Positions 53,209-61,913 are shown, counted from the stretch's first letter. The stretch is 64,000 bases of DNA from Sphingomonas sp. ERG5 (GCF_000803065.1 NZ_JSXI01000053.1:27805-91804); one strand, 5' to 3'. Notes: generated from the letters alone by a model not told the origin. A program made the numbers and translations.

Positions 53209-54648
53209 ATGGCCAGCCGTCCGCTCACTTTGTACGAGAAGATCTGGGCCGCTCACGTCGTCGAGCGGCGCGATGACGGCACCTGCCTGATCTATATCGA
53301 CCGTCATCTCGTCCATGAAGTGACCAGCCCACAGGCGTTCGAGGGACTGCGCGTCTCGGGCCGCACGGTGCGGCGGCCCGACCTGACGCTGGCGGTGCCC
53401 GATCACAATCTGCCGACCACGCCGCGGGTCGATGCGCACGGCCATAGGCTGCCGATCGCCGATCTGGAAAGCGCGCAACAGCTTGACGCCTTGCGCCGCA
53501 ATACGGCCGAGTTCGGCATCGCCTATATCGACGCGATCGCACCCCAACAGGGTATCGTCCATGTCGTCGGCCCCGAACAGGGCTTCACCCTGCCCGGCAC
53601 GACATTGGTGTGCGGCGACAGCCATACCTCGGCGCATGGCGCGATGGGCGCGCTGGCCTTCGGCATCGGCACGAGCGAAGTCGAGCATGTCCTCGCCACT
53701 CAGACGCTGTTGCTGACTCCGTCGAAGACGATGGAAGTGCGCGTCGATGGTACGCTCGGTTACGGCGTATCGGCCAAGGACGTGATCCTGTCGATCATCG
53801 GCAAGATCGGCGCGGCGGGCGGCACCGGCCATGTCATCGAATATACCGGCGAGGTCATCCGCAACCTGTCGGTCGAAGGCCGACTGACCATCGCCAACAT
53901 GTCGATCGAGGGTGGCGCGCGCGCCGGCCTGGTCGCGCCCGACGACACGACTTTCGCTTATCTCAAGGGCCGCCCGATGACGCCCAGGGGCGAGGATTGG
54001 GCGCGTGCGGTCGCCTGGTGGCGCAGCCTGCCAAGCGATCCCGCCGCCGTCTATGACGCGTCGGTGCGGCTCGACGCGACCGATATCGCACCCGCGCTGA
54101 CCTGGGGCACCAGTCCCGAGGACGTCGTGCCGATCACCGGCCATGTCCCCGACCCCGACAGCTTCGCCGACCCGGCCAAGCGCGAGGCGGCGCGCAAATC
54201 ACTTGCCTATATGGGCCTGACGCCGGGCACCGCGATGCAGGACATATCGGTCGGCCATGTCTTTATCGGCAGCTGCACCAACAGCCGGATCGAGGATCTG
54301 CGCGCCGCCGCCGCGGTCGCCAATGGCCGCAGCGTCGCCGACGGCGTGCGCGCGCTGGTCGTGCCCGGATCCGGGCTGGTCAAGCGCCAGGCCGAAGCCG
54401 AGGGACTCGACCGCATCTTCACCGATGCCGGGTTCGAATGGCGCGAACCGGGCTGCTCGATGTGCCTGGCGATGAACCCCGACAAAGTGCCGCCGGGTGA
54501 ACGATGTGCTTCCACTTCCAACAGAAATTTCGTAGGACGGCAGGGACCGGGGGCCCGAACGCACCTGGTTTCACCGGCAATGGCGGCGGCCGCCGCCGTC
54601 ACCGGTCGACTGAGTGACGTCCGGGACCTGATGGGGGACACGAAATGA
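53209..54648 (+). CDS. leuC: 3-isopropylmalate dehydratase large subunit
   Basis: 479 residues, aconitase family, leucine synthesis. Iron-sulfur cysteines are in GSCTNSRIED and GCSMCLAMNPD. VCGDSHTSAHGAMGALAFGI and RNFVGRQGPGARTHLVSPA are the conserved motifs. The small subunit leuD is 1 kb downstream, separated by a 35-residue gene and an MBL-fold gene. Confidence 0.96.
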   Translation: MASRPLTLYEKIWAAHVVERRDDGTCLIYIDRHLVHEVTSPQAFEGLRVSGRTVRRPDLTLAVPDHNLPTTPRVDAHGHRLPIADLESAQQLDALRRNTAEFGIAYIDAIAPQQGIVHVVGPEQGFTLPGTTLVCGDSHTSAHGAMGALAFGIGTSEVEHVLATQTLLLTPSKTMEVRVDGTLGYGVSAKDVILSIIGKIGAAGGTGHVIEYTGEVIRNLSVEGRLTIANMSIEGGARAGLVAPDDTTFAYLKGRPMTPRGEDWARAVAWWRSLPSDPAAVYDASVRLDATDIAPALTWGTSPEDVVPITGHVPDPDSFADPAKREAARKSLAYMGLTPGTAMQDISVGHVFIGSCTNSRIEDLRAAAAVANGRSVADGVRALVVPGSGLVKRQAEAEGLDRIFTDAGFEWREPGCSMCLAMNPDKVPPGERCASTSNRNFVGRQGPGARTHLVSPAMAAAAAVTGRLSDVRDLMGDTK

Positions 54649-54752
54649 AGCGCGCACTGGTATTGCTGGTCCTTGGCACCGTCTTGAGCGGGATCGCCGC
54701 TTATGCCGCCACCGCACGCCCCGCCAGCGAGTCCGCCCGCCCGGGCAAGTAA
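54645..54752 (+). CDS. Small exported or membrane peptide, 35 residues, between leuC and the MBL gene
   Basis: ATG overlaps the leuC stop (ATGA). The sequence is a basic start (MKRAL), one hydrophobic helix (VLLVLGTVLSGIAAYAATA) and a short polar tail ARPASESARPGK. It could be a single-pass membrane peptide or a cleaved secreted one. Coupled placement argues for translation; no family is known to me. Confidence 0.55.
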   Translation: MKRALVLLVLGTVLSGIAAYAATARPASESARPGK

Positions 54753-54808
54753 GCGAGACAAGCCCCTCCCCGCACGCTAGAGGGCGCGATACAAGGGGAG
54801 GAATCATC

Positions 54809-55645
54809 ATGAAGACCGCTTTGTTCGCCGCCGCAGCCGCGCTCGCATTGATGGGCCAGGCCGCGCCTCCGGCACCCGCCGCCCCTGCGCCGATCAAGCT
54901 GTGGCGGCTCGATTGCGGCACCGTCGCCGCCAATGATCTCAATGCGTTTTCCGACACCCAGGCCTATCCGGGCAAGAGCAAGCTCCTGGTCGGCAGCTGT
55001 TATCTCATCAAGCATGGCGCGACCTATCTGCTGTGGGACGCCGGCCTGCCCGCGGCGATGAAGGGCAAGGCGCTCGACCGCAAGATCGCGATGGACGCCA
55101 CCGTCACCAAGACGATCCCCGAACAGCTCGCCGAACTCGGCCTGAAGCCCGAAGACATCACGATGCTCGGCATCAGCCATTATCATTTCGACCATATCGG
55201 CCAGGCAGCGAGCTTTCCCGGCGCGACGCTGTTCATCGGCAAGGGCGATTTCGACGCGGTGAAAGCGGGTGCGCCGGGCGTGAATCCCGTGCCGCTCGCG
55301 CCTTGGGCAAAGGGCACGAGCAAGGCCGAGCCGATCAGTGGCGATCGCGACATCTTCCACGACGGCAGCGTGACGATGATCGATACGCCGGGTCATACAC
55401 CCGGGCATCACTCGCTGCTGGTACGGCTGAAGAGCCGCACCTTCCTGCTGACCGGCGATGTCGCGCATTTCCAGGAAAATTACGACAGCAACGGCGTGCC
55501 CGCCTTCAATACCGACCGCGCCGAGACGCTTGCCTCGCTCGACCGGTTCAAGGCGCTGGCGAAAAATCTGAAGGCGACCGTGATCATCCAGCACGAGGCA
55601 GCGGATGTCGCCAAGCTGCCCGCATTCCCCAAGGCCGCCGAATAA
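54809..55645 (+). CDS. Exported MBL-fold hydrolase, N-acyl-homoserine-lactonase-like
   Basis: 278 residues. ATG after GGGGAGGAATCATC. Signal peptide (LFAAAAALALMGQAA). Zinc motif SHYHFDHIGQ, then DTPGHTPGHHSLL and LTGDVAHFQENYD, as in AiiA-type lactonases (HxHxDH). The lead CYLIKHGATYLLWDAGLP is typical of that subgroup. A quorum-quenching or general lactonase/esterase role is possible. Its stop overlaps the leuD ATG by 1 nt. Confidence 0.85.
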   Translation: MKTALFAAAAALALMGQAAPPAPAAPAPIKLWRLDCGTVAANDLNAFSDTQAYPGKSKLLVGSCYLIKHGATYLLWDAGLPAAMKGKALDRKIAMDATVTKTIPEQLAELGLKPEDITMLGISHYHFDHIGQAASFPGATLFIGKGDFDAVKAGAPGVNPVPLAPWAKGTSKAEPISGDRDIFHDGSVTMIDTPGHTPGHHSLLVRLKSRTFLLTGDVAHFQENYDSNGVPAFNTDRAETLASLDRFKALAKNLKATVIIQHEAADVAKLPAFPKAAE

Positions 55646-56274
55646 TGGACCCCGTCACACAAGTCTCCGGCCGCGCCTATCCTTGGGGTGCGAAGAATAT
55701 CGACACCGATGTGATCATCCCGGCGCACTGGCTGAAGACGGTGACGCGCACTGGCCTCGGCAAAGGCGCGTTCGAGACGGTGCGCGCGCAGGAAGGCAAT
55801 ATCTTCGACGATCCGCGCTATGCCGGTGCGCCGATCCTGGTCGCGGGCGATAATTTCGGCTGCGGGTCGAGCCGCGAGCATGCCGCCTGGGCGCTTGCCG
55901 ATATGGGCATCGCCGCAGTGATCGCGCCGAGCTTCTCCGACATCTTTTCAGGCAATGCGTTCAAGAACGGAATCGTGCCCGTCGTGCTGCCGCAGGAAGC
56001 GATCGACCGGCTGGTCGATGTCGCGAAAACCGATATCGTCACCGTCGACCTGGAGACGATGACCGTCACCACGCCGTTTCAGGACCGCTTCCCCTTTCAT
56101 CTCGACGCGTTCCGCCGGCAATGCCTGATGGAAGGGCTGGACGAGATCGGCCTGACACTGGCAAGAGATACCGCGATTTCGAAATACGAAGCCGGTGTAG
56201 CCGAACATCGGCCGTGGATGAGCGGAGAACGGACACATGCGGGCACTATTGTCGAAAGCACCGGGCGGACCTGA
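55645..56274 (+). CDS. leuD: 3-isopropylmalate dehydratase small subunit
   Basis: 209 residues from the ATG at 55645. Motifs: YPWGAKNIDTDVIIPAHWLK, ILVAGDNFGCGSSREHAAWA, FSDIFSGNAFKNGIVPVVLP. Forms the swivelling domain that completes isopropylmalate isomerase with LeuC. Its 3' end overlaps the start of the next gene by 38 nt in another frame. Confidence 0.95.
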   Translation: MDPVTQVSGRAYPWGAKNIDTDVIIPAHWLKTVTRTGLGKGAFETVRAQEGNIFDDPRYAGAPILVAGDNFGCGSSREHAAWALADMGIAAVIAPSFSDIFSGNAFKNGIVPVVLPQEAIDRLVDVAKTDIVTVDLETMTVTTPFQDRFPFHLDAFRRQCLMEGLDEIGLTLARDTAISKYEAGVAEHRPWMSGERTHAGTIVESTGRT

Positions 56275-57238
56275 AACACTAACCATTGATGAGCTGCCCG
56301 ATCCGGTAGCCGGCAAGGGGCAAGTGGTCGTCGCGGTCAAGGCGTGCTCGATCAACTATCCCGACGTCCTGATCATCGAGGACAAATATCAGTTCAAGCC
56401 GCCGCGCCCCTTCGCACCGGGCAGCGAAATCTCCGGCGTGATCGAAAGCGTCGGCGAAGGTGTGACCGAATGGGCGATCGGCGACCGCGTGATCGCGACC
56501 ACTGGCTCGGGTGGCCTGGTCGAAAAGATCGCGCTGCCCACCACCAGCCTGTTCCGCCTGCCCAAGGGACGCAGCTTCGCCGAAGGCGCCTCGCTGTTGC
56601 TGACCTATGGCACGACGATCCACGCGCTGCTCGATCGCGGACATCTTGGTGAGGGGCAGACGCTGCTCGTGCTCGGTGCCGCCGGTGGCGTCGGCCTGGC
56701 GGCAATCGAACTGGGCAAGGCATTTGGTGCCCGGGTCGTCGCGGCGGTCTCGTCGGAAGAGAAAGCGGCGGCCGCGAAGGAGGCGGGCGCCGATGTAACC
56801 CTGGTCTATCCCCGCGCGCCGTTCGACAAGGATCAGTCCAAGGCGCTGGCCGACCAGTTCAAGGCAGCGCTCGGCGCAGGGGGCGCGGATGTGATCTATG
56901 ATCCGGTCGGCGGCGATTATGCCGAACCGGCGCTGCGCTCGATCGCGTGGGAGGGCCGCTATCTCGTCGTCGGCTTCCCCGCCGGCATCCCGCGACTGCC
57001 GCTCAACCTGACACTGCTCAAGAGCTGCGATGTGTGCGGCGTGTTCTGGGGCGCCTTCGCGGCGCGCGATCCCAAGGCCAACACCGCGCATATCGAACGG
57101 CTGTTCCGCTTGTGGAAAGACGGCAAGATCGCGCCGCGCGTGACCGAGACCTTCGCGTTCGAAGACGGCGGCAAGGCGATCGCCAAGATGGCCGCGCGCG
57201 GCGCGATCGGCAAGCTGGTGGTGACGGTCGCGGAGTGA
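56237..57238 (+). CDS. Zinc-less NADPH:quinone oxidoreductase family (MDR) protein
   Basis: 333 residues. N-terminal GroES-like domain (VKACSINYPDVLIIEDKYQF, FAPGSEISGVIESVGEGVTE) and NADPH Rossmann motif VLGAAGGVGLAAIELGKAFG. The lack of the zinc-ligand cysteines places it with quinone oxidoreductases. The ATG at 56237 lies 38 nt inside leuD; a later start would cut the first strand, so the overlap seems real. Confidence 0.88.
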   Translation: MRALLSKAPGGPETLTIDELPDPVAGKGQVVVAVKACSINYPDVLIIEDKYQFKPPRPFAPGSEISGVIESVGEGVTEWAIGDRVIATTGSGGLVEKIALPTTSLFRLPKGRSFAEGASLLLTYGTTIHALLDRGHLGEGQTLLVLGAAGGVGLAAIELGKAFGARVVAAVSSEEKAAAAKEAGADVTLVYPRAPFDKDQSKALADQFKAALGAGGADVIYDPVGGDYAEPALRSIAWEGRYLVVGFPAGIPRLPLNLTLLKSCDVCGVFWGAFAARDPKANTAHIERLFRLWKDGKIAPRVTETFAFEDGGKAIAKMAARGAIGKLVVTVAE

Positions 57239-57380
57239 GGGTCAAGTTGGGTGAGCGAAGACTCCTCCGCTGAAGAGGAGAGGGCTTAAGCAGGCAGCGC
57301 TGCATCACCCCCTTCCCTTCGCTCGCCCCCTTCCCTATCTCGCGGGGTGAAACTGCTACCGGCCCAAAGGAATGAGGCAC

Positions 57381-57704
57381 ATGACCACCTTCGACGACCG
57401 CGAACGCGCGTTCGAGACTCAATATGCGCGCGACGAAGAGATGCAGTTCCGCATCACCGCGCGGCGTAACCGTCTGCTTGGTCATTGGGCCGCAGCGCAA
57501 ATGAAGCTGACCACGGAAGAGGCCGACGCCTATGCCAAGGCGGTCGTGCAGGCCGATTTCGAGGAAGCCGGCGACGAGGACGTGATCCGCAAGCTGGTCA
57601 GCGACCTGACCGCCGCGAATATCGAAATCGACGAAGGCGTCGTGCGTCGCGCGATCGAAGAGCATACGATCGAAGCCCGCCGTCAGCTGATGCAGTCGGA
57701 ATAA
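57381..57704 (+). CDS. DUF1476 protein
   Basis: 107 residues from the ATG at 57381 (MTTFDDRE), which has GAGG 4-7 nt upstream; an ATG at 57372 is also possible. The pattern FDDRERAFETQYARDEEMQF, RNRLLGHWAAAQMKLT and DEDVIRKLVSDL is characteristic of DUF1476, an alphaproteobacterial family related to a small F1-ATPase inhibitor (zeta subunit). By homology it may regulate ATP synthase. BolA follows closely. Confidence 0.88.
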   Translation: MTTFDDRERAFETQYARDEEMQFRITARRNRLLGHWAAAQMKLTTEEADAYAKAVVQADFEEAGDEDVIRKLVSDLTAANIEIDEGVVRRAIEEHTIEARRQLMQSE

Positions 57705-57708
57705 CCAC

Positions 57709-57960
57709 ATGGCGATGGCGGCAACCGAGATCGAGGCGCTGATCGTCGCCGGCATTCCCGGCGCGACGGTCGAGATCACCGATCTGGCCGGCGACGGCGA
57801 TCATTATGCCGCGCGCGTCGTCGCGGAGAGCTTTCGAGGCGTTTCCCGGGTCGAGCGCACCCGCCTCGTCTATGCGGCGCTCGGGGGGCGCATGGGGGCC
57901 GAACTCCATGCGCTCCAGCTGACCACCGCCCTGCCCGACGCCGGGCCGGAACAAGGATGA
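57709..57960 (+). CDS. BolA/IbaG family protein
   Basis: 83 residues. The BolA fold is seen in EIEALIVAGIPGATVEITDL, AGDGDHYAARVVAESFRGVS and RLVYAALGGRMGAELHALQL. BolA proteins bind CGFS glutaredoxins through a shared iron-sulfur cluster; the partner gene follows immediately, overlapping or abutting its stop. Confidence 0.92.
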   Translation: MAMAATEIEALIVAGIPGATVEITDLAGDGDHYAARVVAESFRGVSRVERTRLVYAALGGRMGAELHALQLTTALPDAGPEQG

Positions 57961-57965
57961 TGACG

Positions 57966-58298
57966 ATGACTGACGATTCCCAGACCCGTATCGCCGATCT
58001 GGTCGGCAAGAGTGACGTGCTGCTGTTCATGAAGGGCAGCCCGCTTTTCCCGCAATGCGGTTTTTCCAGCCGTGCGATCGCGATCCTGCAGCATCTGAAC
58101 GTACAGTTCGACAGCGTCGACGTGCTTCAGGACCAGGGTATTCGCCAAGGCATCAAGGCCTTTTCCGACTGGCCGACCATTCCGCAGCTTTATGTGAAGG
58201 GCGAATTCGTCGGCGGATCGGACATCATGATGGAAATGTACGAATCCGGCGAACTCGAGCAGCTGCTCGAGGAGCAGGGCGTCGCGCGCGCGCAATAA
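57966..58298 (+). CDS. grxD: Monothiol glutaredoxin, Grx4 type
   Basis: 110 residues from the ATG at 57966 (MTDDSQ), with AAGGA 8 nt upstream; ATGs at 57957 and 57960 are alternatives. Active site CGFS in LFMKGSPLFPQCGFSSRAI, then WPTIPQLYVKGEFVGGSDIM. Iron-sulfur cluster carrier pairing with the BolA protein encoded just upstream. Confidence 0.94.
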   Translation: MTDDSQTRIADLVGKSDVLLFMKGSPLFPQCGFSSRAIAILQHLNVQFDSVDVLQDQGIRQGIKAFSDWPTIPQLYVKGEFVGGSDIMMEMYESGELEQLLEEQGVARAQ

Positions 58299-58342
58299 GC
58301 GCCCGGGCTGATGTCTGGGCTTGAGGCTGGAACATCACCACC

Positions 58343-58405
58343 GTTCGCCCTGAGCCTGTCGAAGGGCATGCGCAACACCTGGGCTTCGGCAGGCTCAGCC
58401 CGAAC
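58343..58405. repeat. Sphingomonad-type inverted-repeat element
   Basis: Two 22-nt arms beginning and ending GTTCG...TCGAAG and its complement (58343-58364 and 58384-58405), differing at three positions, around 19 nt. This is the commonest intergenic repeat shape I recall in sphingomonads. It lies in the 340-nt gap 58299-58638, in which I see no other feature beyond GC-rich sequence. Confidence 0.8.
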
Positions 58406-58638
58406 AGAGGCTGGGGTGTCTGGCCCCGGTGATGCTCTGATGGAATTGGAAAGCCGGGTGCGGGCGGGCCCGGCGAGATCGGAGGGAAGCTCGGGCCCGC
58501 CCAGCTGAAGCGTGAAACGCTCGGCGTACTTCAGACTATGCAGTGGCCGTGCCAGCTTTGCTCACCCGCGCAAAACCGGGCGAGACGATGGTTAACACCC
58601 CATCCCGCCCGATCCGCAGTGTAAGCAATTCCGACAGA

Positions 58639-58956
58639 TCAGCGCCCGATCGTGGCGACGACCTCATAGAGTCCGGGATGTGCCGTGCCGAGCGCGGTAT
58701 TGCACGCCAGATAGCCGCCCGCCCGCAGCCGCGCCATCACCGCCGCCTGTGCCGCCGCGTCACGGCTCTGCGCGTAATTCACCACCCGATCGCCTTCCAG
58801 CCCACGATGGATGCTCGCGGAAATCCAGCCATCCACGTCGCTGACCGCCGCCGCACTTTCCCGCAGCAACGCGATGAGCGCTTGCTGGTTTTCCGGCCGG
58901 CAAGTGAAGAGGTTGATCTGGGTCAGCACCCCGCTGCCGCTTTCGATGATCGTCAT
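58639..58956 (-). CDS. Antibiotic biosynthesis monooxygenase (ABM) domain protein
   Basis: 105 residues from the ATG at 58956, which has GGAGA upstream; a longer frame exists but lacks a ribosome site. The ABM ferredoxin-like fold is visible: VLTQINLFTCRPENQQALIA, VSDVDGWISASIHRGLEGDR and VVNYAQSRDAAAQAAVM. Such proteins are dimeric, cofactor-free oxygenases or small-molecule-binding proteins. It is alone on this strand; a hairpin-rich 213-nt gap separates it from the divergent ThDP enzyme. Confidence 0.8.
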   Translation of the reverse strand: MTIIESGSGVLTQINLFTCRPENQQALIALLRESAAAVSDVDGWISASIHRGLEGDRVVNYAQSRDAAAQAAVMARLRAGGYLACNTALGTAHPGLYEVVATIGR

Positions 58957-59034
58957 ATGCTTCTCCGTCACTGGCCCATGGGGCGCACCCCGACAGGCCG
59001 GGCGCGATGATCGCGTCCCTTCCTGTCGCGGGTT

Positions 59035-59109
59035 CCACCCCAACGGATATGGGGTGGATACGGAGCGCTCCCGGAGCGGGAGCAGTGGCCGGGCTTACCG
59101 ATACCGGCC
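59035..59109. other. Three consecutive strong hairpins in the divergent intergenic region
   Basis: CCACCCC/GGGGTGG (59035-59057), GCTCCCG-GAG-CGGGAGC (59067-59083) and GGCCGG/CCGGCC (59087-59109) follow each other within 75 nt. On the plus strand the last is followed by a TGCTTCTTTTC tract. They could form a structured leader or terminator-like element upstream of either the ThDP enzyme (+) or the ABM protein (-). No TPP riboswitch signature was found. Confidence 0.45.
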
Positions 59110-59169
59110 TGCTTCTTTTCGACCGCGATGGAATAGCAAATGCCCGCATCTGCGTCTAGGAAACGGCGC

Positions 59170-60816
59170 ATGACGAATTCCCGTACCGGCGGCCGCATCC
59201 TGGTCGATCAGCTCATCGCACAGGGTTGCGATCGTATTTTCACCGTTCCCGGCGAGAGCTTCCTCGCGGTGCTCGATGCGCTGCACGACTCGCCCGAGAT
59301 CGATGTGGTGGTGTGCCGCCAGGAAGGCGGCGTCGGCTTCATGGCCTGCGCCGACGGCGCGATGACCAATCGGCCGGGGATCGCATTCGTCACGCGCGGC
59401 CCCGGCGCGACCAATGCGTCGATCGGCGTCCATGTCGCGATGCAGGATTCGCAGCCGATGATCCTGTTTATCGGCGACGTCGATCGCGGCACCAAGGACC
59501 GCGAGGCATTCCAGGAGATCGATTTCCAGGCGATGTTCTCGCCGATCGCCAAATGGGCGGCAAAGATCGACGATGCCGCGCGCATCCCGGAATATGTCGC
59601 GCGCGCCTATGCGACGGCGATGAACGGCCGGCCAGGGCCTGTGGTGCTGGCGCTGCCCGAGGATATGCTGCTCGACATGGTCGAGGCGATGGATCGGCCG
59701 AAGGTCGAAACGTCTTCACTCGGCCTCGACCCGCACAAGGCGGCCAGGCTTGCCGAGCTATTGCAATCGGCCAGGGCGCCGGTCGCGATTGTCGGTGGCG
59801 CCGGGTGGGACAAGGCGACCGGTGCCGCCTTTGACAGTTTCGCGACCGCCTGGGGCATTCCGGTGGTCAGTGCGTTTCGGCGCCAGGATGCGATGCCGAA
59901 CGAGTCCGAAGCCTGGGCCGGCAATCTCGGCTATGGCCCCAATCCCAGGCTGGTCGCCCGGGTCAAGGCGGCGGATGTCCTGCTTGTCGTCGGCGCGCGG
60001 TTGGGAGAGGCAACCACCGATGGCTATACGCTGATCACCCCGGACCATCCGGGTCAGACGCTGATTCACGTCCATCCCGACCCGGAGGAACTGAACCGCT
60101 CCTATCGCGCCGACGTCGCGATCTGCAGCGGCATGGTCGACTTCGCCAACCTTCTTGCCAATCTCGCTTCGCCGCCGCAGCCGCGAACCGACGCCACCGA
60201 AGCGCATGCCGACTATCTCGCCTGGTCGACCCCCGCCCCACGCGACATCAGGATGGATCTCGGCCCGTGCGTCGCCACGATGCGCGAGAAGCTTCCCGCC
60301 GACACGATCATCTGCAATGGCGCGGGCAATTATTCGGGCTGGTGGCACCGCTATTGGCGTTATGCGGGACAGCCCAGCCAACTGGCGCCGACCGCCGGCG
60401 CGATGGGTTATGGCGTCCCCGCGGCGACCGCCGCCGCACTGCGCCATCCCGACCGCATGGTCGTCGCACTGGCCGGTGACGGCTGCTTCCTGATGAACGG
60501 GCAGGAACTCGCCACCGCCGTGGCGCATGGCGCGAACATGCTGGTGCTGGTGATCGACAACAGCACCTATGGCACGATCCGCATGCATCAGGAGCGCGAA
60601 TACCCCGGGCGGATTTCCGCGACACGGCTGCAAAACCCGGATTTCGCGGCACTCGGCCGGGCCTATGGCTGCTGGGCCGAGACGATCGAGGAAACCGCCC
60701 AATTCGCGCCTGCGCTCGACCGGGCGATGGCGCAGAGCGGCGTGCGTCTGCTGCATATCAAGACCGATATCGAAGTGATCACCGCCGGCACCACGATCTC
60801 GGCATTGCGGAAATAG
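59170..60816 (+). CDS. Thiamine-diphosphate-dependent enzyme, acetolactate-synthase-like
   Basis: 548 residues from the ATG at 59170 after TAGGAAACG; an in-frame ATG at 59140 would add ten residues. Pyr domain: LIAQGCDRIFTVPGESFLAV with catalytic Glu in VCRQEGGVGFMA; the ThDP motif is LAGDGCFLMNGQELATAVAH ending in IDNSTYG. The three-domain layout equals acetolactate synthase large subunits, but it stands alone without a small regulatory subunit or leucine/valine genes nearby. It may be a catabolic decarboxylase or carboligase. Confidence 0.87.
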   Translation: MTNSRTGGRILVDQLIAQGCDRIFTVPGESFLAVLDALHDSPEIDVVVCRQEGGVGFMACADGAMTNRPGIAFVTRGPGATNASIGVHVAMQDSQPMILFIGDVDRGTKDREAFQEIDFQAMFSPIAKWAAKIDDAARIPEYVARAYATAMNGRPGPVVLALPEDMLLDMVEAMDRPKVETSSLGLDPHKAARLAELLQSARAPVAIVGGAGWDKATGAAFDSFATAWGIPVVSAFRRQDAMPNESEAWAGNLGYGPNPRLVARVKAADVLLVVGARLGEATTDGYTLITPDHPGQTLIHVHPDPEELNRSYRADVAICSGMVDFANLLANLASPPQPRTDATEAHADYLAWSTPAPRDIRMDLGPCVATMREKLPADTIICNGAGNYSGWWHRYWRYAGQPSQLAPTAGAMGYGVPAATAAALRHPDRMVVALAGDGCFLMNGQELATAVAHGANMLVLVIDNSTYGTIRMHQEREYPGRISATRLQNPDFAALGRAYGCWAETIEETAQFAPALDRAMAQSGVRLLHIKTDIEVITAGTTISALRK

Positions 60817-60848
60817 TTGGGCAGAGACCCCCGTTGGATTACCTCTTC

Positions 60849-60949
60849 TTCCCCGGCGCAGGCCGGGGTCCAGTTGGGAGGCAGGAGTAAAGGGGCGTCT
60901 CACGCTATCGCATGTGCTCCTCGACTGGACCCCGGCCTGCGCCGGGGAA
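60849..60949. repeat. Perfect 25-nt inverted repeat
   Basis: Arms at 60849-60873 and 60925-60949 are exact reverse complements (25 of 25), beginning TTCCCCGGCGCAGG and separated by 51 nt. Located after the ThDP gene stop. Likely an intergenic repeat of the palindromic type, possibly also a transcription barrier. Confidence 0.8.
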
Positions 60950-61016
60950 GCAATTGGGAAGGTGCATGTCTGACGGACATGATCATCCGCAGGCCTGACG
61001 GCAGAATGCGAGATAC

Positions 61017-61055
61017 GAAAAGGCCGCCCGGTTACCCGGAGCGGCCCTTCTTTTT
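61017..61055. terminator. Bidirectional terminator between ThDP gene and csbD-like gene
   Basis: Stem GGCCGC/GCGGCC with an inner CCGG-type pairing. On + it is followed by CTTCTTTTTC, and on - by CCTTTTCG. It lies 17 nt beyond the stop of the minus-strand CsbD gene and about 200 nt after the ThDP gene, so it most clearly serves csbD. Confidence 0.7.
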
Positions 61056-61071
61056 CAAGCAATCGTAACGA

Positions 61072-61242
61072 TCAGATATCGTCGCCGAGCGCGCCCTTGA
61101 CCTTGCCGGCGACCTGCTGCGCCTTGCCTTTCAGCTCCTGCGCGGCGCCTTCGGCCTGAGTCTCGGGGTCGCTGCTATGCTGCTTGGCCTTGCCAATGGC
61201 TTCATTCACATTGCCTTTGATCTTGTCGATGAGCTCGCCCAT
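61072..61242 (-). CDS. CsbD family stress protein, 56 residues
   Basis: ATG at 61242 with CAGGAGA upstream, stop TGA at 61072. Sequence pattern MGELIDKIKGNVNEAIGKAK then ETQAEGAAQELKGKAQQVA and VKGALGDDI is the CsbD family: highly charged, repeated KGKxxxxxGK helices. CsbD proteins are small, abundant, stress-induced proteins. A terminator lies just after it. Confidence 0.9.
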   Translation of the reverse strand: MGELIDKIKGNVNEAIGKAKQHSSDPETQAEGAAQELKGKAQQVAGKVKGALGDDI

Positions 61243-61361
61243 GATAATCTCCTGAAATCAGACCGTTGTCGTCGGGGGGTCGGCGGTTTCGGGTCGTGGA
61301 GAGAACGGATGAGCGTTGGGGCGGTTCCCGAAACATTGCTTGGTTTCGGTGCAATCGCCCG

Positions 61362-61913
61362 ATGATTGATCGAGATCAATCATCGGCGTTTCCGGCGCGC
61401 CTGTGGTTCGACCGGTTCAGGGCGGCGCTGCCCAAAGGCAGCATGATCCTCGACCTTGGATGCGGCGGCGGCGAGCCCATCGCGCGCTATCTGATCGATC
61501 AGGGGTTTCATGTCACGGGTCTCGACAAGGATCCGGCGATGATCGACCTCGCCCGGACTCGCTTCCCGCGCGAGACATGGATCCACGGTGATATGCGAAC
61601 CATTGCCATCGGCACGCAGTTCGAGGGCGTGATCGCCTGGAACAGTCTGACGCGCCTCTCTCGCGCGGATCAGGCGCGCATGGCGGAGCGGGCTGCGCGA
61701 TGGCTGAAGCCGGGCGGGCGGCTATTGTTCAATGTCGAAGCCGACAAGGACAGCGCGGCATCCGACTATCGCAGCGGATCGCCATATCATGCCGAACTCG
61801 GCCCCGCCGACTATAGCGCGGCGATCGCCGGGGAGGGCCTGATCGAAATGGCGCATGTCGCCAGGGATCCGGCCTGTAACGACGCCGGCATCTGGCTCGC
61901 ACGCAAGCCCTGA
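61362..61913 (+). CDS. Class I SAM-dependent methyltransferase
   Basis: 183 residues from the ATG at 61362; other starts upstream give unlikely sequence and no good ribosome site is seen, so the N-terminus may be shortened. Motif I is MILDLGCGGGEPIARYLID, then GFHVTGLDKDPAMIDLARTR and WLKPGGRLLFNVEAD. Homologues usually have a longer N-terminal helix, so a slight truncation is possible. Substrate unknown. Confidence 0.75.
   Translation: MIDRDQSSAFPARLWFDRFRAALPKGSMILDLGCGGGEPIARYLIDQGFHVTGLDKDPAMIDLARTRFPRETWIHGDMRTIAIGTQFEGVIAWNSLTRLSRADQARMAERAARWLKPGGRLLFNVEADKDSAASDYRSGSPYHAELGPADYSAAIAGEGLIEMAHVARDPACNDAGIWLARKP

Noticed and set aside
58957..59169. TPP riboswitch upstream of the ThDP enzyme
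   Set aside because: Only a GGGGTGC-like piece is seen on the wrong strand; CTGAGA and the ACCTGATC-type segment are missing.
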